A program made the position numbers and the translations under genes. Shown piece by piece: positions 13,341 through 21,633 of a DNA stretch of 36,432 bases (positions are counted from its first letter, which is position 1; every line of letters begins with the position of its first letter). Under the pieces are notes generated by a model. That model worked only from the letters and a program-made list of their open reading frames with translations, made no database searches and was not told the DNA's origin. The DNA lies in IMG/VR virus record IMGVR_UViG_3300036945_000926, positions 1-36,432 of that record; one strand, written 5' to 3'. The stretch is from a virus.

Positions 13341-13435
13341 TGCTGAGGGTCTGCTGAGGGTCTGCGAAAACCATCAGCAGCGGAACCCGTTGCCGCACAA
13401 AGGCCCGCCGATGGTTGCTGAGGGTTGCTGAGGGT
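13341..13435. repeat. Four TGCTGAGGGT direct repeats in two pairs
   Basis: The decamer occurs at 13341-13350, 13352-13361, 13416-13425 and 13426-13435. Spacing within pairs is 11 and 10 bp, one helical turn, so a protein bound to each copy would lie on one face of the DNA. Such pairing suggests accessory sites for recombination or replication. Confidence 0.6.
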
Positions 13436-13439
13436 GTTT

Positions 13440-13480
13440 GGGTGCAGGCTGCGGCCGCGGCGTGTCCCCAGCCTGCACCC
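13440..13480. repeat. Perfect 11-bp inverted repeat
   Basis: GGGTGCAGGCT (13440-13450) and AGCCTGCACCC (13470-13480) flank a 19-base GC-rich loop. It directly follows the last TGCTGAGGGT copy. It could be a hairpin or the two half-sites of a recombinase site. No T-tract follows. Confidence 0.5.
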
Positions 13481-13588
13481 GCTTGGCAGATTGTTTAACA
13501 GATAGGGGTTACGCGTGGGACCGTCTGCTGGGCGCCCCGCGCAGCTTGCCGAATTACGAATGCACGGTAGGCGTAATACTGTAATGAC

Positions 13589-13622
13589 ACGGCCGCCGCC
13601 CCCTCCGTGGAGCGGCGGCCGT
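13589..13622 (-). terminator. Strong hairpin at the end of the late operon
   Basis: An 11-bp perfect GC stem (13589-13599 with 13612-13622) and a 12-base loop lie 29 bp after the last late gene. There is no U-tract on either strand, so it may stop polymerase only partly, need Rho, or protect the mRNA 3' end. Confidence 0.6.
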
Positions 13623-13651
13623 CCTCGTTCACCGCCGGGTCCAGTCGACGG

Positions 13652-14092
13652 CTACTTGAGCGCCAGCAGCTTCGCCTCGAGGTCCGACTCCTCCGTCTTC
13701 GTGGCCAGATCCTGCAGCGCCACTCGGTGGGCGTTGATCAACAGGGCCAGCTCCTTGGCCTCGCCCGGGTCCACCGAATCCGGAGTCTCGGTCTGCGACA
13801 CCAGCAGGGCGTAGGCCACCCAGGCCTCGCCCGTTCGCGCGACCACCGCTAGCTCCGCGTAGAACCCCTGCATGGCCTGCAGGGTCGGCTGGTTGCGGTC
13901 CAGGAAGTCGTCGGCTTCCTCCCCACCCTCCTGCACGCGCTGCTCGACGTTGTCCAGGAACGCGTCCACCTCGGGGCTCATCTCCCGCGCCGCCTTCACG
14001 AACGGCAGGAGTTTCACGCCGATGCCGACCGCCACTTTGACGACTCCGAACGCCTTCGCGAAGATGCTGCCGATACTGCCCAGGAAATTCAT
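13652..14092 (-). CDS. Unknown late protein, last gene of the late operon
   Basis: A 146-aa protein starting at ATG 14092, in an ATGA overlap with the holin-like gene. The first 35 residues are amphipathic and hydrophobic (FLGSIGSIFAKAFGVVKVAVGIGVKLLPFV), which could insert in or lie on a membrane. The rest is acidic and helical (PEVDAFLDNVEQRVQEGGEEADDFLDR; LALLINAHRVALQDLATKTEESD). It ends the lysis cluster, so a lysis accessory role is possible; no family is recognised. Confidence 0.65.
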   Translation of the reverse strand: MNFLGSIGSIFAKAFGVVKVAVGIGVKLLPFVKAAREMSPEVDAFLDNVEQRVQEGGEEADDFLDRNQPTLQAMQGFYAELAVVARTGEAWVAYALLVSQTETPDSVDPGEAKELALLINAHRVALQDLATKTEESDLEAKLLALK

Positions 14093-14388
14093 TGGTCCTT
14101 CTCCATCTCGCTGGGGGCGCCGTCCGGGGAATCCGTCGCCTCCGTTTCAGCCGCCGGCGTGGTGCCGGGGCTCACCGGGGGAGGCGTTTGGCCTGCCCCC
14201 GAATTCGACGCCTTCAGCTTCTGCCGGTGCACGTAGCTGTTGGCCCCAATCACCAAAGTCACGATCGTGCCCTGTAGGATGAGGATCTCCTTGCGGGAGG
14301 CCTCCGATATCGCGGGCGCCCACATGAAGGCCGCCCAGGCCAGGGTGTAGGCGAGGATGCCGAACGAAACCTTGCGCCATCCGATCAC
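14089..14388 (-). CDS. Probable holin, 99 aa
   Basis: GTG at 14388 overlaps the endolysin stop as GTGA and follows GGGAGG at ideal spacing; the longer frame upstream is an endolysin shadow. Two hydrophobic helices are predicted (ILAYTLAWAAFMWAPAI; ILILQGTIVTLVIGANSYV) with a charged turn, followed by a basic segment and a Pro/Thr-rich, acidic cytoplasmic tail. Size, topology and adjacency to the endolysin fit a two-helix (class II type) holin, which opens the inner membrane at the end of infection. Holins share little sequence, so the call rests on context. Confidence 0.65.
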   Translation of the reverse strand: MIGWRKVSFGILAYTLAWAAFMWAPAISEASRKEILILQGTIVTLVIGANSYVHRQKLKASNSGAGQTPPPVSPGTTPAAETEATDSPDGAPSEMEKDQ

Positions 14389-14951
14389 GCCGTGCCTCCC
14401 TGCGTGCGCAGCTTCGCCGCCCACGCGTCCCGGGCCAGCAGGACCTTGTCCACGTACGCCTGGTTCTCGAAGCCGCCAGCGGGCCCTGGGCGCGGGCTGC
14501 CGGCGTTGTAGGCCGCTATCGCCCGGTCGACGGTGCCCCACCGGCGGAGGCACTTGGCCAGGTAGAGGCAGCCATGCCGGATGCCGGTCGCCGGGTCGAG
14601 CAGCTCGGTGTGGAATTCGCCGGCGAACCCACATTCCCGGGCCACACCACCCATGACCTGCATAAGGCCCCAACTCGCCTGCTGTCCCCACCACTCAGCG
14701 TCGCGTGGGACGTTTGGTGGCGCCGGGAAGTCATCCGGAGGGGTCTCGCTCCTGATCTCCGGCGGCGTCAACGCGCGGAACGGCCGGCCGCGCTTGACGT
14801 CCCACAGGTACCGGTACGGGGGCTCGGGATTCCAGGCGGCCGGCCGGCCCGAGGACTCGGTCTGGATCACGCCCAGGACCAGGTCGACAGGGAGGAGAGC
14901 CACAGAGGCCTCGGCTTCGGCAATCTTCTGGATCGCCGCCCAGTCAGACAT
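14385..14951 (-). CDS. Endolysin: SLT-family lytic transglycosylase
   Basis: A 188-aa protein starting at ATG 14951. It has the three soluble-lytic-transglycosylase motifs: Glu32 in VIQTESSGRP (catalytic acid), WGLMQVM, and AIAAYNAG. It cleaves the MurNAc-GlcNAc bond of peptidoglycan with formation of 1,6-anhydro-MurNAc. A 40-residue Pro-rich insert lies between motifs one and two. There is no signal peptide, so release to the periplasm needs the adjacent holin. It overlaps the upstream one-helix membrane protein and the holin. A tail-associated lysozyme is less likely because of the position in the lysis cluster. Confidence 0.9.
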   Translation of the reverse strand: MSDWAAIQKIAEAEASVALLPVDLVLGVIQTESSGRPAAWNPEPPYRYLWDVKRGRPFRALTPPEIRSETPPDDFPAPPNVPRDAEWWGQQASWGLMQVMGGVARECGFAGEFHTELLDPATGIRHGCLYLAKCLRRWGTVDRAIAAYNAGSPRPGPAGGFENQAYVDKVLLARDAWAAKLRTQGGTA

Positions 14952-15159
14952 CACGCGCCTCGTGCTCATGCACTCCAACGTGCGCAGCAACCGTCAGCTC
15001 GAACTTCCGCAACCGCTCCTCGAGCTTTTCGAGAATGCCAGACATGCGGGCGTTAGCCTCGCTGAGCTTTTCGAGGCGTGTCTGCAGGCGTAGGACGAAG
15101 ACGATCACGCCAGCGATCGTCACCAGGAAGTCCAGGCGGATGGTGGGGTCGAAGTTCAT
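14944..15159 (-). CDS. One-helix membrane protein with coiled coil, lysis cluster
   Basis: ATG at 15159 follows AAGGAGG. The 71-aa product has one N-terminal membrane helix (FLVTIAGVIVFVLRLQT) and then a heptad-rich helix (LEKLSEANARMSGILEKLEERLRKFEL), with a His-rich end. This resembles small holin-associated or spanin-like proteins next to endolysins, although an i-spanin would normally be longer. The N-in or N-out orientation is not clear. It overlaps the endolysin start. Confidence 0.6.
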   Translation of the reverse strand: MNFDPTIRLDFLVTIAGVIVFVLRLQTRLEKLSEANARMSGILEKLEERLRKFELTVAAHVGVHEHEARDV

Positions 15160-15198
15160 CGGGCCTCCTTGCAAGTTGGGCGATCCTCTCGGCTGCGG

Positions 15199-16983
15199 CT
15201 ACGGCTTCTGGACGTAAGTCCCGCACGGCGTGGTGACGCCGTATTCGAGCTGGAACCCGGCGCAGTACATCACGTTGTTTTCCGCCGGCGTGGTCGAGCA
15301 CGGGTCGAAGCGAATGCTGACCTGAGCAGTGTTCACGATCTGCGACAGGTCTTTATACATCCAGATCTGATACCACCCGTCTCCCAGGGCAATCAGCCCT
15401 GACGCGCCGACGCCGGCAGCTGCTGTGATCGTTGGCGTCGTGGTCCAGTTGATGCCGATGTCGGTGGTCGTGCCGATGTCGGTGGAGTACAGCCGCAAGT
15501 TGGTACGGTCGTTCGTAGCCAGATTGCCGTTCTTGACGAACGCAGAGATGACCACATGGTCGGCGGTGACGAGGTTGAGCGTCGAAGTGGTGCTGAGCAT
15601 ATACGCGCCAGCGATCACGTCGGCCGTGCCGGTGAAGGAGGTAGCGCTCGTACCGCCCCAGGGGTCGGCTTGCGATGCGGCCAGCGTCCAGTAGACTGGC
15701 GCCGCGCTCTTGTACCAGTAGGTGTTGTTGGTGAACCGGTACGAATCGACCAGGTTGTTACCGCAGTCGCTCAGCGTGTAGGTGTATTTCAGGTGCGAGA
15801 AAATCGCGTCGGCAACCTGATGGCTGCCCCACAGGTACGGGTGCAGGAAGTTCGTGCCTTGGATCTCGTTGATCGACGCAGTACGGACCGAACTCGCGTT
15901 CGACGTGTCATTGGGGTACGCCAGTACAGGGTCCATCCACAGCCCGCCATAGCAGATGTCGACGTGCCGGTCATAGGCTCCGCCGTCGAACTCGCGGATC
16001 ATGGCCTTGGCAATCGCCCGCATCGACTTCTGATAATTGACGTAGGCGCCGTTGTCCGCCCCGCCATAGTTATTTCCATAGGCAGACATCAGTGCCGACG
16101 GGGCGGGCATGATGTTGAACACGATGTGTGCGTTGGGGAATCCGTAGGTGGCATTCTGGAGCGTGTCGACGAACGCCTTGGCAAGCTGCACGACGGCTGT
16201 GTCCACGTCGGCGGCAGACATCGCCCGGTCTTTCGTGCCGGTAGCGAATCCGAAGGCCGTGTTTCCGCCAAGGTTGACCACGACCATCTCGATAGGGCCA
16301 TAGATCGAATTGCGCGTCAGGTACGATTTGAAGTTGAGCCGCCCGGTGTCCCAGAACGGTCCGCTCGGGTTGGTAACAAAGAAATTCCAGTCCTTGCCAG
16401 CGTGCGATTCGTGGTTGTATCCGTCCGTCGATTGCGTACCGATCGGGACGATGTTCCCTCCGCCCTGAGTCGAGAACAGCGAATCGACCTCGGCGATGAT
16501 CGTGGTCCCCGACGCATCGAAGAACGAGTCGCCGACGAACAGCACCTTCTGCCGACCGATGCCGCTGGTAATGGTGATGGGCTTGATAATGGTCGATACC
16601 GACTCGACGGCCTTGCCGCTGTAGTCGTAGGCCGTGATCGCCAGTGACGATGTAGAGTCCGCGCTCGCCGGAGTCCAGCGATACCCACGGTTACGCAGCA
16701 CGCCAATGCGGCTCTGGAAATCGTAGACCCACGGGAACCCGCCGGCAATCGCCGTCGCCGTCGTTGCCGTGTTGCTGCTGAGCGCAGGCGGGACCAGTGT
16801 TGACAGGTGTTCGGCGTAGATGTTCAACTGCCGCGTGGTGGCCACGTAGATCGTGTCGGGCAGGACCATGCCGGGCTTGGCTCCGGCGCCGCCAGCCCCA
16901 CCAGTGAAGAGTCCGTCAGCCGCGGCAACCCCAGCCACGGCCATGAATGCCGCGATCGCCGCGACCAGGATCATCTTTTTCAT
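15199..16983 (-). CDS. Secreted SGNH/GDSL esterase with glycan-binding-like C-terminal domain
   Basis: A 594-aa protein; ATG 16983 follows AAAGGAAT. Residues 1-22 are a clear signal peptide. Residues 38-140 form a beta domain common before phage GDSL esterases (MVLPDTIYVATTRQLNIYAEHL). The SGNH domain spans about 145-400: nucleophile Ser153 (FVGDSFF), HESHAGKDW, Asn241 (NLGGNTAFG) and His381 (NFLHPYLWGS); the usual Asp three before the His is Asn378. Residues 410-590 form a jelly-roll-like domain with DGWYQIWM, also present twice in the Dit-like tail protein. These enzymes remove acetyl groups from surface polysaccharides. An export signal is unusual for a tail gene neighbour and suggests action in the host envelope or outside. 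Confidence 0.8.
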   Translation of the reverse strand: MKKMILVAAIAAFMAVAGVAAADGLFTGGAGGAGAKPGMVLPDTIYVATTRQLNIYAEHLSTLVPPALSSNTATTATAIAGGFPWVYDFQSRIGVLRNRGYRWTPASADSTSSLAITAYDYSGKAVESVSTIIKPITITSGIGRQKVLFVGDSFFDASGTTIIAEVDSLFSTQGGGNIVPIGTQSTDGYNHESHAGKDWNFFVTNPSGPFWDTGRLNFKSYLTRNSIYGPIEMVVVNLGGNTAFGFATGTKDRAMSAADVDTAVVQLAKAFVDTLQNATYGFPNAHIVFNIMPAPSALMSAYGNNYGGADNGAYVNYQKSMRAIAKAMIREFDGGAYDRHVDICYGGLWMDPVLAYPNDTSNASSVRTASINEIQGTNFLHPYLWGSHQVADAIFSHLKYTYTLSDCGNNLVDSYRFTNNTYWYKSAAPVYWTLAASQADPWGGTSATSFTGTADVIAGAYMLSTTSTLNLVTADHVVISAFVKNGNLATNDRTNLRLYSTDIGTTTDIGINWTTTPTITAAAGVGASGLIALGDGWYQIWMYKDLSQIVNTAQVSIRFDPCSTTPAENNVMYCAGFQLEYGVTTPCGTYVQKP

Positions 16984-17019
16984 CGTCGTATTCCTTTCGT
17001 GTCAGTGGGCGCCCACCGT

Positions 17020-17382
17020 CTAGTCTTCGGGGCGAATGATAAGTTCGGAACCGCTCTCCCAGGTCACCGAGGTCGAGTCGTAGTTGGCCGCGCGCGGAAT
17101 CCAGAACGATCCAGCCGTCAGCCGGTAGACCCGGGTTTCGCTCGCACGAACGGCTCCCCGCGGATAACCGCCAGCGTTCTCCGCGCGGCGGTAGATGGTC
17201 ATCCAACCCGTGCCGTCGCACTGGCAGCTGTAGCTCGCCGGGCCACGCCCGGCCTTTTCCAGGTGCAGGCGGGTGCCACCGTCAGCGGTGATCACGATGT
17301 CGGACCCGGGGACGGCCGACGCCACCGGCGGCAAGCAGATCGCCACCAGCACCAGAATGATCAGAATCTTGGCCAGTTTCAT
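17020..17382 (-). CDS. Small secreted protein, 120 aa
   Basis: ATG at 17382 follows AAGGAGAG; the longer frame upstream is a shadow of the neighbour. Residues 1-24 are a signal peptide (KILIILVLVAICLPPVASA, cleavage after Ala). The mature part is a beta-rich domain of about 95 residues with two close cysteines (SYSCQCDGTGW) and two segments, RAENAGGYPRGAVRASE and SFWIPRAANYDSTSVTWESGSEL, that look like a compact sandwich. Family unknown. It sits between the tail fibre genes and the secreted esterase and is probably exported with it. Confidence 0.7.
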   Translation of the reverse strand: MKLAKILIILVLVAICLPPVASAVPGSDIVITADGGTRLHLEKAGRGPASYSCQCDGTGWMTIYRRAENAGGYPRGAVRASETRVYRLTAGSFWIPRAANYDSTSVTWESGSELIIRPED

Positions 17383-17396
17383 TTCGACTCTCCTTG

Positions 17397-17741
17397 TCAG
17401 GGTGAAACCATCGGGTACTCGGCAACCACCTGGCCGCGGATCACCTGCAGGGCGTCCGCAGCCGTCGAATCGCTCTCCATCGTCTTCTGCCACAGCGCCT
17501 CGATCATGGCCTCAGGAGTGACGCCTCGCTCGGCATTCACGATCTTGCGCAGCTCGACCGTGACCGAAGAGGCGATCTCAGCCTCAATCACCGCGATCTC
17601 GGCTTCGATCTGCGGGTCCGTGGGCTGCACCAGGACCTCGTCCAACCAGGTCAGGCCGGACAGCTCGTCGCCTTCCTGGGTGAACGCCGCGCCCGGCCGC
17701 AGCCGCAGGACGGCCTGGGTGATCAGGATGCAGTTCATCAT
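17397..17741 (-). CDS. XkdW-like tail protein, 114 aa
   Basis: ATG at 17741 or the next codon (17738) follows GGAGG; the second has better spacing. The N-terminal pattern LRPGAAFTQEGDELSGLTWLDEVLVQPTDPQIEAEI matches the small proteins related to XkdW that follow tail fibre genes in many phages (a Trp-x4 stretch then QPT-x3-hydrophobic). The second half is helical. It overlaps the fibre gene, suggesting a fibre-assembly or attachment role. The family call rests on a short pattern. Confidence 0.6.
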   Translation of the reverse strand: MMNCILITQAVLRLRPGAAFTQEGDELSGLTWLDEVLVQPTDPQIEAEIAVIEAEIASSVTVELRKIVNAERGVTPEAMIEALWQKTMESDSTAADALQVIRGQVVAEYPMVSP

Positions 17742-18724
17742 GCACCTCCGATTTCGAGAGCGACCAGCGAGCACACACCCAGCATGTCATAGGTGGCCCC
17801 GAGGTATGAGTACCCGGAGTTAAGGATCACCGGGTAGGTTCCGGAATCAGCCCGCAGCGCGATCTGGTACGTGACCGTGGCACCTGGCGTGCCCGCGTCG
17901 TAGATCGCCATGGACTGCGTGAGGGGAACCCGAGAGTTGTAGGCGTAGAGGTTCCCGTGGGCCTTTTCGTAGGCTCCGGCCGTCAGTCCAAGAGGCGAGC
18001 CCTCGCGATGGATGCGCCAGAAACCATGTCCCTGGCACGAGCCGCACATGCTCGCGATGACAAGGAACCGGCTGGACGCACGCTGCGGGGTGATCACCAA
18101 CCTGAGCGTCGCCGTGAGCACCCCCCACGATGTCGAGGCGTACGTTGCCCCCGCGTTGTGCTCGGTGTGGTGCACACCGATGATCCCCGCCGTGTCCAGC
18201 AGGGAACCGTCGGGGCATGTGAACCCATGCAGCAGGGCCTTGAGGCCGCCATTGACCTTCAGGTGGTCGGCCGCCCCCGCGGTGGCGCTCGTCCCGACTT
18301 CGATAGCGCCCGTGGTGCGGTTGATCGTCATGCCCAGGTCGGGGCGGAACGTGCTGGCCACCTCTGGGCCCACCCGCAGCGTCGCGCCCGATCCGGCGGC
18401 CGCCGGGTCCAGCTGCCACTCGCCACCGCTGGCCCCCAGCCGCAGCAGCTTCCGGCCGGCCACGTTCTCGAGGACCGTCAGCACGTCCGGGATCGTCGTG
18501 TCCGCCGTCAGCGACATCGGCAGCGTGATCCACGCGGTGTCCGCCTGGTTGCGGATCTTCAGCCGGTTGGTCGTCAGGTCCGCCCAGATCATGAATGGCG
18601 AGGTGTCGGTGGGCGCCGTCGCTCCAGAGTTCGCCGAGAACAGGGCCGCCAGCAGCGCGTTCATGTCGGCTCGCACCACCGCACCGGCCGCGTTCTGGAC
18701 CTCGAGATTCGTTACCTGGCTCAT
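17738..18724 (-). CDS. Tail fibre protein
   Basis: A 328-aa protein starting at ATG 18724 after GGGAGG, overlapping the gpJ-like stop. The first 75 residues carry the attachment-type pattern AVVRADMNALLAALFSANSGATAP, then WADLTTNRLKIRNQADTAWITL, typical of siphovirus fibres. The middle is Gly/Ala-rich and suited to a trimeric shaft (NRTTGAIEVGTSA). The last 140 residues form a beta-rich head with strands such as TATLRLVITPQRASSRFLVIASMCG and ends in SLVALEIGGA, like C1q/TNF-type or jelly-roll tips. It probably binds a host surface receptor. The receptor cannot be inferred. Confidence 0.8.
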   Translation of the reverse strand: MSQVTNLEVQNAAGAVVRADMNALLAALFSANSGATAPTDTSPFMIWADLTTNRLKIRNQADTAWITLPMSLTADTTIPDVLTVLENVAGRKLLRLGASGGEWQLDPAAAGSGATLRVGPEVASTFRPDLGMTINRTTGAIEVGTSATAGAADHLKVNGGLKALLHGFTCPDGSLLDTAGIIGVHHTEHNAGATYASTSWGVLTATLRLVITPQRASSRFLVIASMCGSCQGHGFWRIHREGSPLGLTAGAYEKAHGNLYAYNSRVPLTQSMAIYDAGTPGATVTYQIALRADSGTYPVILNSGYSYLGATYDMLGVCSLVALEIGGA

Positions 18725-21633
18725 GCCACCTCCCGGGCGGTGACCGTCAGTTGGGCCACGCCGATGTTGTAGGCCGCCCCCGTGCTATGCAGCACGAGCT
18801 TGAACTTGAATTGCTGGGCGACGAAGTCCGCCGCCGTCAGCCGGACCCAGGGGCGCCACGCGGCAGCCACCGAGTCGTAGGCAGACACCCAGACGACCGC
18901 GCCGGCCGCTCCGTTCACCGCGCCGTCGAAGTCCGGCCAGCTGTCGATCAGCTCGACCCGGGCGTCGATTTCGTCCTGGGCGTTATAGGCCGTGGCGTCC
19001 AGTTCGGCGACCAGCTGCACCCGCTTCTCGCTGGCCAGGGTGAGGCCGCCGGTGGATTCCCAGACGCCGTCGAGCTCAACGACCGACCCTGAGACCTGCT
19101 CGAGACGCAGGACGCCCTCGGAGACCTCGGTACCCGTGTGAGTGCCGGTCCATGCGGCGCCGCCGGTCCAGGTACCGACCGACACGAGTTCCCACAGGCC
19201 GGGGGCGTCGGTCTCGATGCTGGCCGCGGTGGTCGACTCGATTCCGGAAGAGTCGACAGCCTTCACCATGTAGGTGCCGGCCAGAAGCGGCAGGAAAACG
19301 TGGGTGGCTATGCCTGGCACGGACGGGCCGATGTCGGTCCCGTCGTCCCAGGTGGGCGTAGGGTTGCTGGCTGGCACGTAGCGCACGCGGAAGCTGCCGC
19401 CCGACCGAACGTCGAGATCGGGGCTCGGGTCCCACGTGAGCAGCGCCAGGAACGTGTGGGCCGTCAGGGCGAGGTTACCGGGCACCGCCGGCGGCGTCAG
19501 AAGACCCTGGATCTCGATGCTGGCCACCGGGGAGTACGTCGACTTGACCCCCAGCGAGTTGACCGCCTGGACCCGGAGCAGCCACTGGCCGGGCTGGATG
19601 TCCAGGATCTCAGCCTCAGGAGCGGCCGTGCGCGCAATGATCATCCAGTCGGGCGCCGTGGGGCTCTGGGCCTCGAGGCGGTATTCGACGACGTACGGGT
19701 CGGACGGCGCGTCCCAGGTCACCAGGGCCCGGGCCTTCACGCCGGCGCCGTTGCGGGTCGAGTACAGCTCCTCGAGCACCTGCGGCACGCCAGGTGTCAG
19801 GACCACCCCCGCGCTGGGCAGGTTGGTGTTGGGCGCGGTGTCGTACGTGGGGATCGTTCCCCAGTCGTAGACGCTGTCCGCGTACTCACGCACCGACACC
19901 GCCACGTCGCCCTGCTGGCGCATGGCCATGGACATCACGCGGAACTTCTTGGCCGACCAGCCCGGCCTGCCGTGGGTGATCGTGACCACGTCACCGGGGA
20001 GCACCCTGAACCCCTCTGGCATGGCGGCGAACTGGGCGGTGATCGGCTGGCGGCTCTGATTCAGGGCGATCGCCGCGTGCCGGTAGGCCTCGGGCTTGGA
20101 ATTCGTGAACTCCAGGGGAATGGTCTGCTCGAGCAGCAGGCCCCGGTCCAGGGCGCGCAGATCCTCGCTGTCGGCAACCGCGAAGTCGCTGCGGTAGTCC
20201 TGGGCGGGGTCGAAGAACTGCCCCTTCACCCGATTGGCGTACGTCTTCTTGTCGCCCAGACTGATGGACCAGGCGCCCGTGATGTTGTCCTCGTTGAACT
20301 CGAAAGCGGCCGTCGCCGGGGCGTCGAGGATCAGCCGGTACTTCCCGCCGGCGAACAGCAGCCAGCCGCGGCAGGCGGTCAGCAGCAGCCGCATGTTGTC
20401 CAGGGCCGTGCGGTCGGTGGAAACGGCCCCGTTCGCCGTCCAGCGGACTTCCCCGGTCTCCGCGTCGATGACCTGGTCACAGTAGTTGGCGGCCGTGACG
20501 AAGCTGTCCTCATGGACCTCAGCCGCCGGCACGCCGCGGCCGTACCGCGCGTTGGTCAGGTAGTCATAGACGGCCAGTGCCGGATTGGTGCTGTACCCGG
20601 TGGTATCGTCGCGCACATCGAAGAGCTTGCGGCCCTTGACGTCGAAGGTGGCCACGGGCACCCCGCGCGGGAAGATGCTCTCGCTATACGCGTACCGGAT
20701 ATAGGCATAGGCTACCCCGGCCAGACGGTGGTCTGCCGACCACTGGTCTGAGTTGGCCACGAGATCGGGATCGGCGACCTGGTCATCGGCGCCGGTGTGC
20801 CGGTGGATCTCGACCAGACCGGCGTACTGGGCGGCGCCCGACTCGAGAACGCGCGCGGTGGCAGTCGAAGTGAACGGGCTGGTACCTTCGCCAGTCAACA
20901 TGAGGTGGATCTTATAGATCAGCTCCCAGCCGTTCTCCTCCGTCGGCTCCTGCTCAACGTCTTCGGTCACCCGATAATCGCCCTCGTCGGCGACGATGTG
21001 GGTGTCCATCATCATGGCCCGCGCTGACGCGTAGCTGCTCAGGTTGTAGGGCGCGCAGGTGACCGTCCAACTCTCAGAGCCAGCAGGCTCCCCGTTGTCG
21101 CGCGTGAGCTCGAGCGTGCCCCCATAGGTGGCGTTAGCCCATGTGACCAGATCGGCCCAGCTGCCTGTGTAGGTCCCGGAGACGCTGCCTGATTCTGCCA
21201 CGTTCACCCGGACGCGTACCCACCGGGCTCCGTTTCCGGAAAGCTCGAACGGCGTCAGCGTCTCGCCCACCTTCTCGGCGACCAGCTCGTTGTCCAGGTA
21301 GACGTTCCCGATCTCCTCGATCTCGCCCTCGCAGATCGCGTAGACCACGTCGAGGTACTTGTTCTCGGAGCCGTTGACCTCGGCGAAAACGACGGTGCCA
21401 CCCATGCGGCGGGCGCCGTAGACCACAGGGATCGGGGCGGTATTGCTGGGCTCGTTGGTAAGCCATGAGTCTGGCTTTTCGAGGCGCGGCGAGGCGCTCG
21501 CTCCACCGAGAATGAGCGAACCAAGCTGGGCAACGCCCCAGGCAACAATCGCAGACACAAGAGCCGTCGCCCCAAGTTGCGTGGCGCCCCAAGCCGCAGC
21601 CGCTGCCGCCGCTGAGATGATCACCGGGGGCAT
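18721..21633 (-). CDS. J: Central tail tip protein, lambda gpJ-like host-specificity protein
   Basis: A 970-aa protein. ATG 21633 forms a TGATG overlap with the gpK-like gene; the 120 codons upstream in frame are its shadow. The N-terminus is a hydrophobic Ala-rich stretch, then the gpJ signature (PIPVVYGARRMGGTVVFAEV; YLDVVYAICEGEIEEIGNVYLDN), tail hub segments (LVEIHRH; YPRGVP-type region; KGRKLFDVRDDTTGYSTNPALAVYDYLTNARYGRG), a beta-rich barrel region and two FN3 domains at about 620-810. A C-terminal sandwich follows. It closes the tail tube and determines adsorption. The order L-K-J matches lambda, without an identifiable I gene. Confidence 0.9.
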   Translation of the reverse strand: MPPVIISAAAAAAAWGATQLGATALVSAIVAWGVAQLGSLILGGASASPRLEKPDSWLTNEPSNTAPIPVVYGARRMGGTVVFAEVNGSENKYLDVVYAICEGEIEEIGNVYLDNELVAEKVGETLTPFELSGNGARWVRVRVNVAESGSVSGTYTGSWADLVTWANATYGGTLELTRDNGEPAGSESWTVTCAPYNLSSYASARAMMMDTHIVADEGDYRVTEDVEQEPTEENGWELIYKIHLMLTGEGTSPFTSTATARVLESGAAQYAGLVEIHRHTGADDQVADPDLVANSDQWSADHRLAGVAYAYIRYAYSESIFPRGVPVATFDVKGRKLFDVRDDTTGYSTNPALAVYDYLTNARYGRGVPAAEVHEDSFVTAANYCDQVIDAETGEVRWTANGAVSTDRTALDNMRLLLTACRGWLLFAGGKYRLILDAPATAAFEFNEDNITGAWSISLGDKKTYANRVKGQFFDPAQDYRSDFAVADSEDLRALDRGLLLEQTIPLEFTNSKPEAYRHAAIALNQSRQPITAQFAAMPEGFRVLPGDVVTITHGRPGWSAKKFRVMSMAMRQQGDVAVSVREYADSVYDWGTIPTYDTAPNTNLPSAGVVLTPGVPQVLEELYSTRNGAGVKARALVTWDAPSDPYVVEYRLEAQSPTAPDWMIIARTAAPEAEILDIQPGQWLLRVQAVNSLGVKSTYSPVASIEIQGLLTPPAVPGNLALTAHTFLALLTWDPSPDLDVRSGGSFRVRYVPASNPTPTWDDGTDIGPSVPGIATHVFLPLLAGTYMVKAVDSSGIESTTAASIETDAPGLWELVSVGTWTGGAAWTGTHTGTEVSEGVLRLEQVSGSVVELDGVWESTGGLTLASEKRVQLVAELDATAYNAQDEIDARVELIDSWPDFDGAVNGAAGAVVWVSAYDSVAAAWRPWVRLTAADFVAQQFKFKLVLHSTGAAYNIGVAQLTVTAREVA

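Larger units (their letters stand above)
13137..13651. other. Non-coding junction between lysogeny and late operons; likely attP region
   Basis: No convincing gene lies in these 515 bp. The two operons converge here, so it must end transcription from both sides, and it follows the serine integrase directly, the usual position of attP. It contains three to four GTTCACC copies, a T-rich hairpin, four TGCTGAGGGT copies and two further perfect inverted repeats, listed separately. Confidence 0.65.

Noticed and set aside
13391-13399. Nine-base match (TGCCGCACA) to the terminal 12-mer inside the non-coding gap
   Set aside because: Nine bases of GC-rich sequence can recur by chance in 36 kb, and no packaging features surround it.
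15556-16647. Plus-strand open frame of 363 codons opposite the esterase
   Set aside because: Antisense to a gene with signal peptide and SGNH motifs; composition typical of GC-rich shadows.
19138-20751. Plus-strand open frame of 537 codons opposite the gpJ-like gene
   Set aside because: Antisense shadow of a recognised tail gene; Gly/Arg/Val-biased composition and no ribosome site or family pattern.
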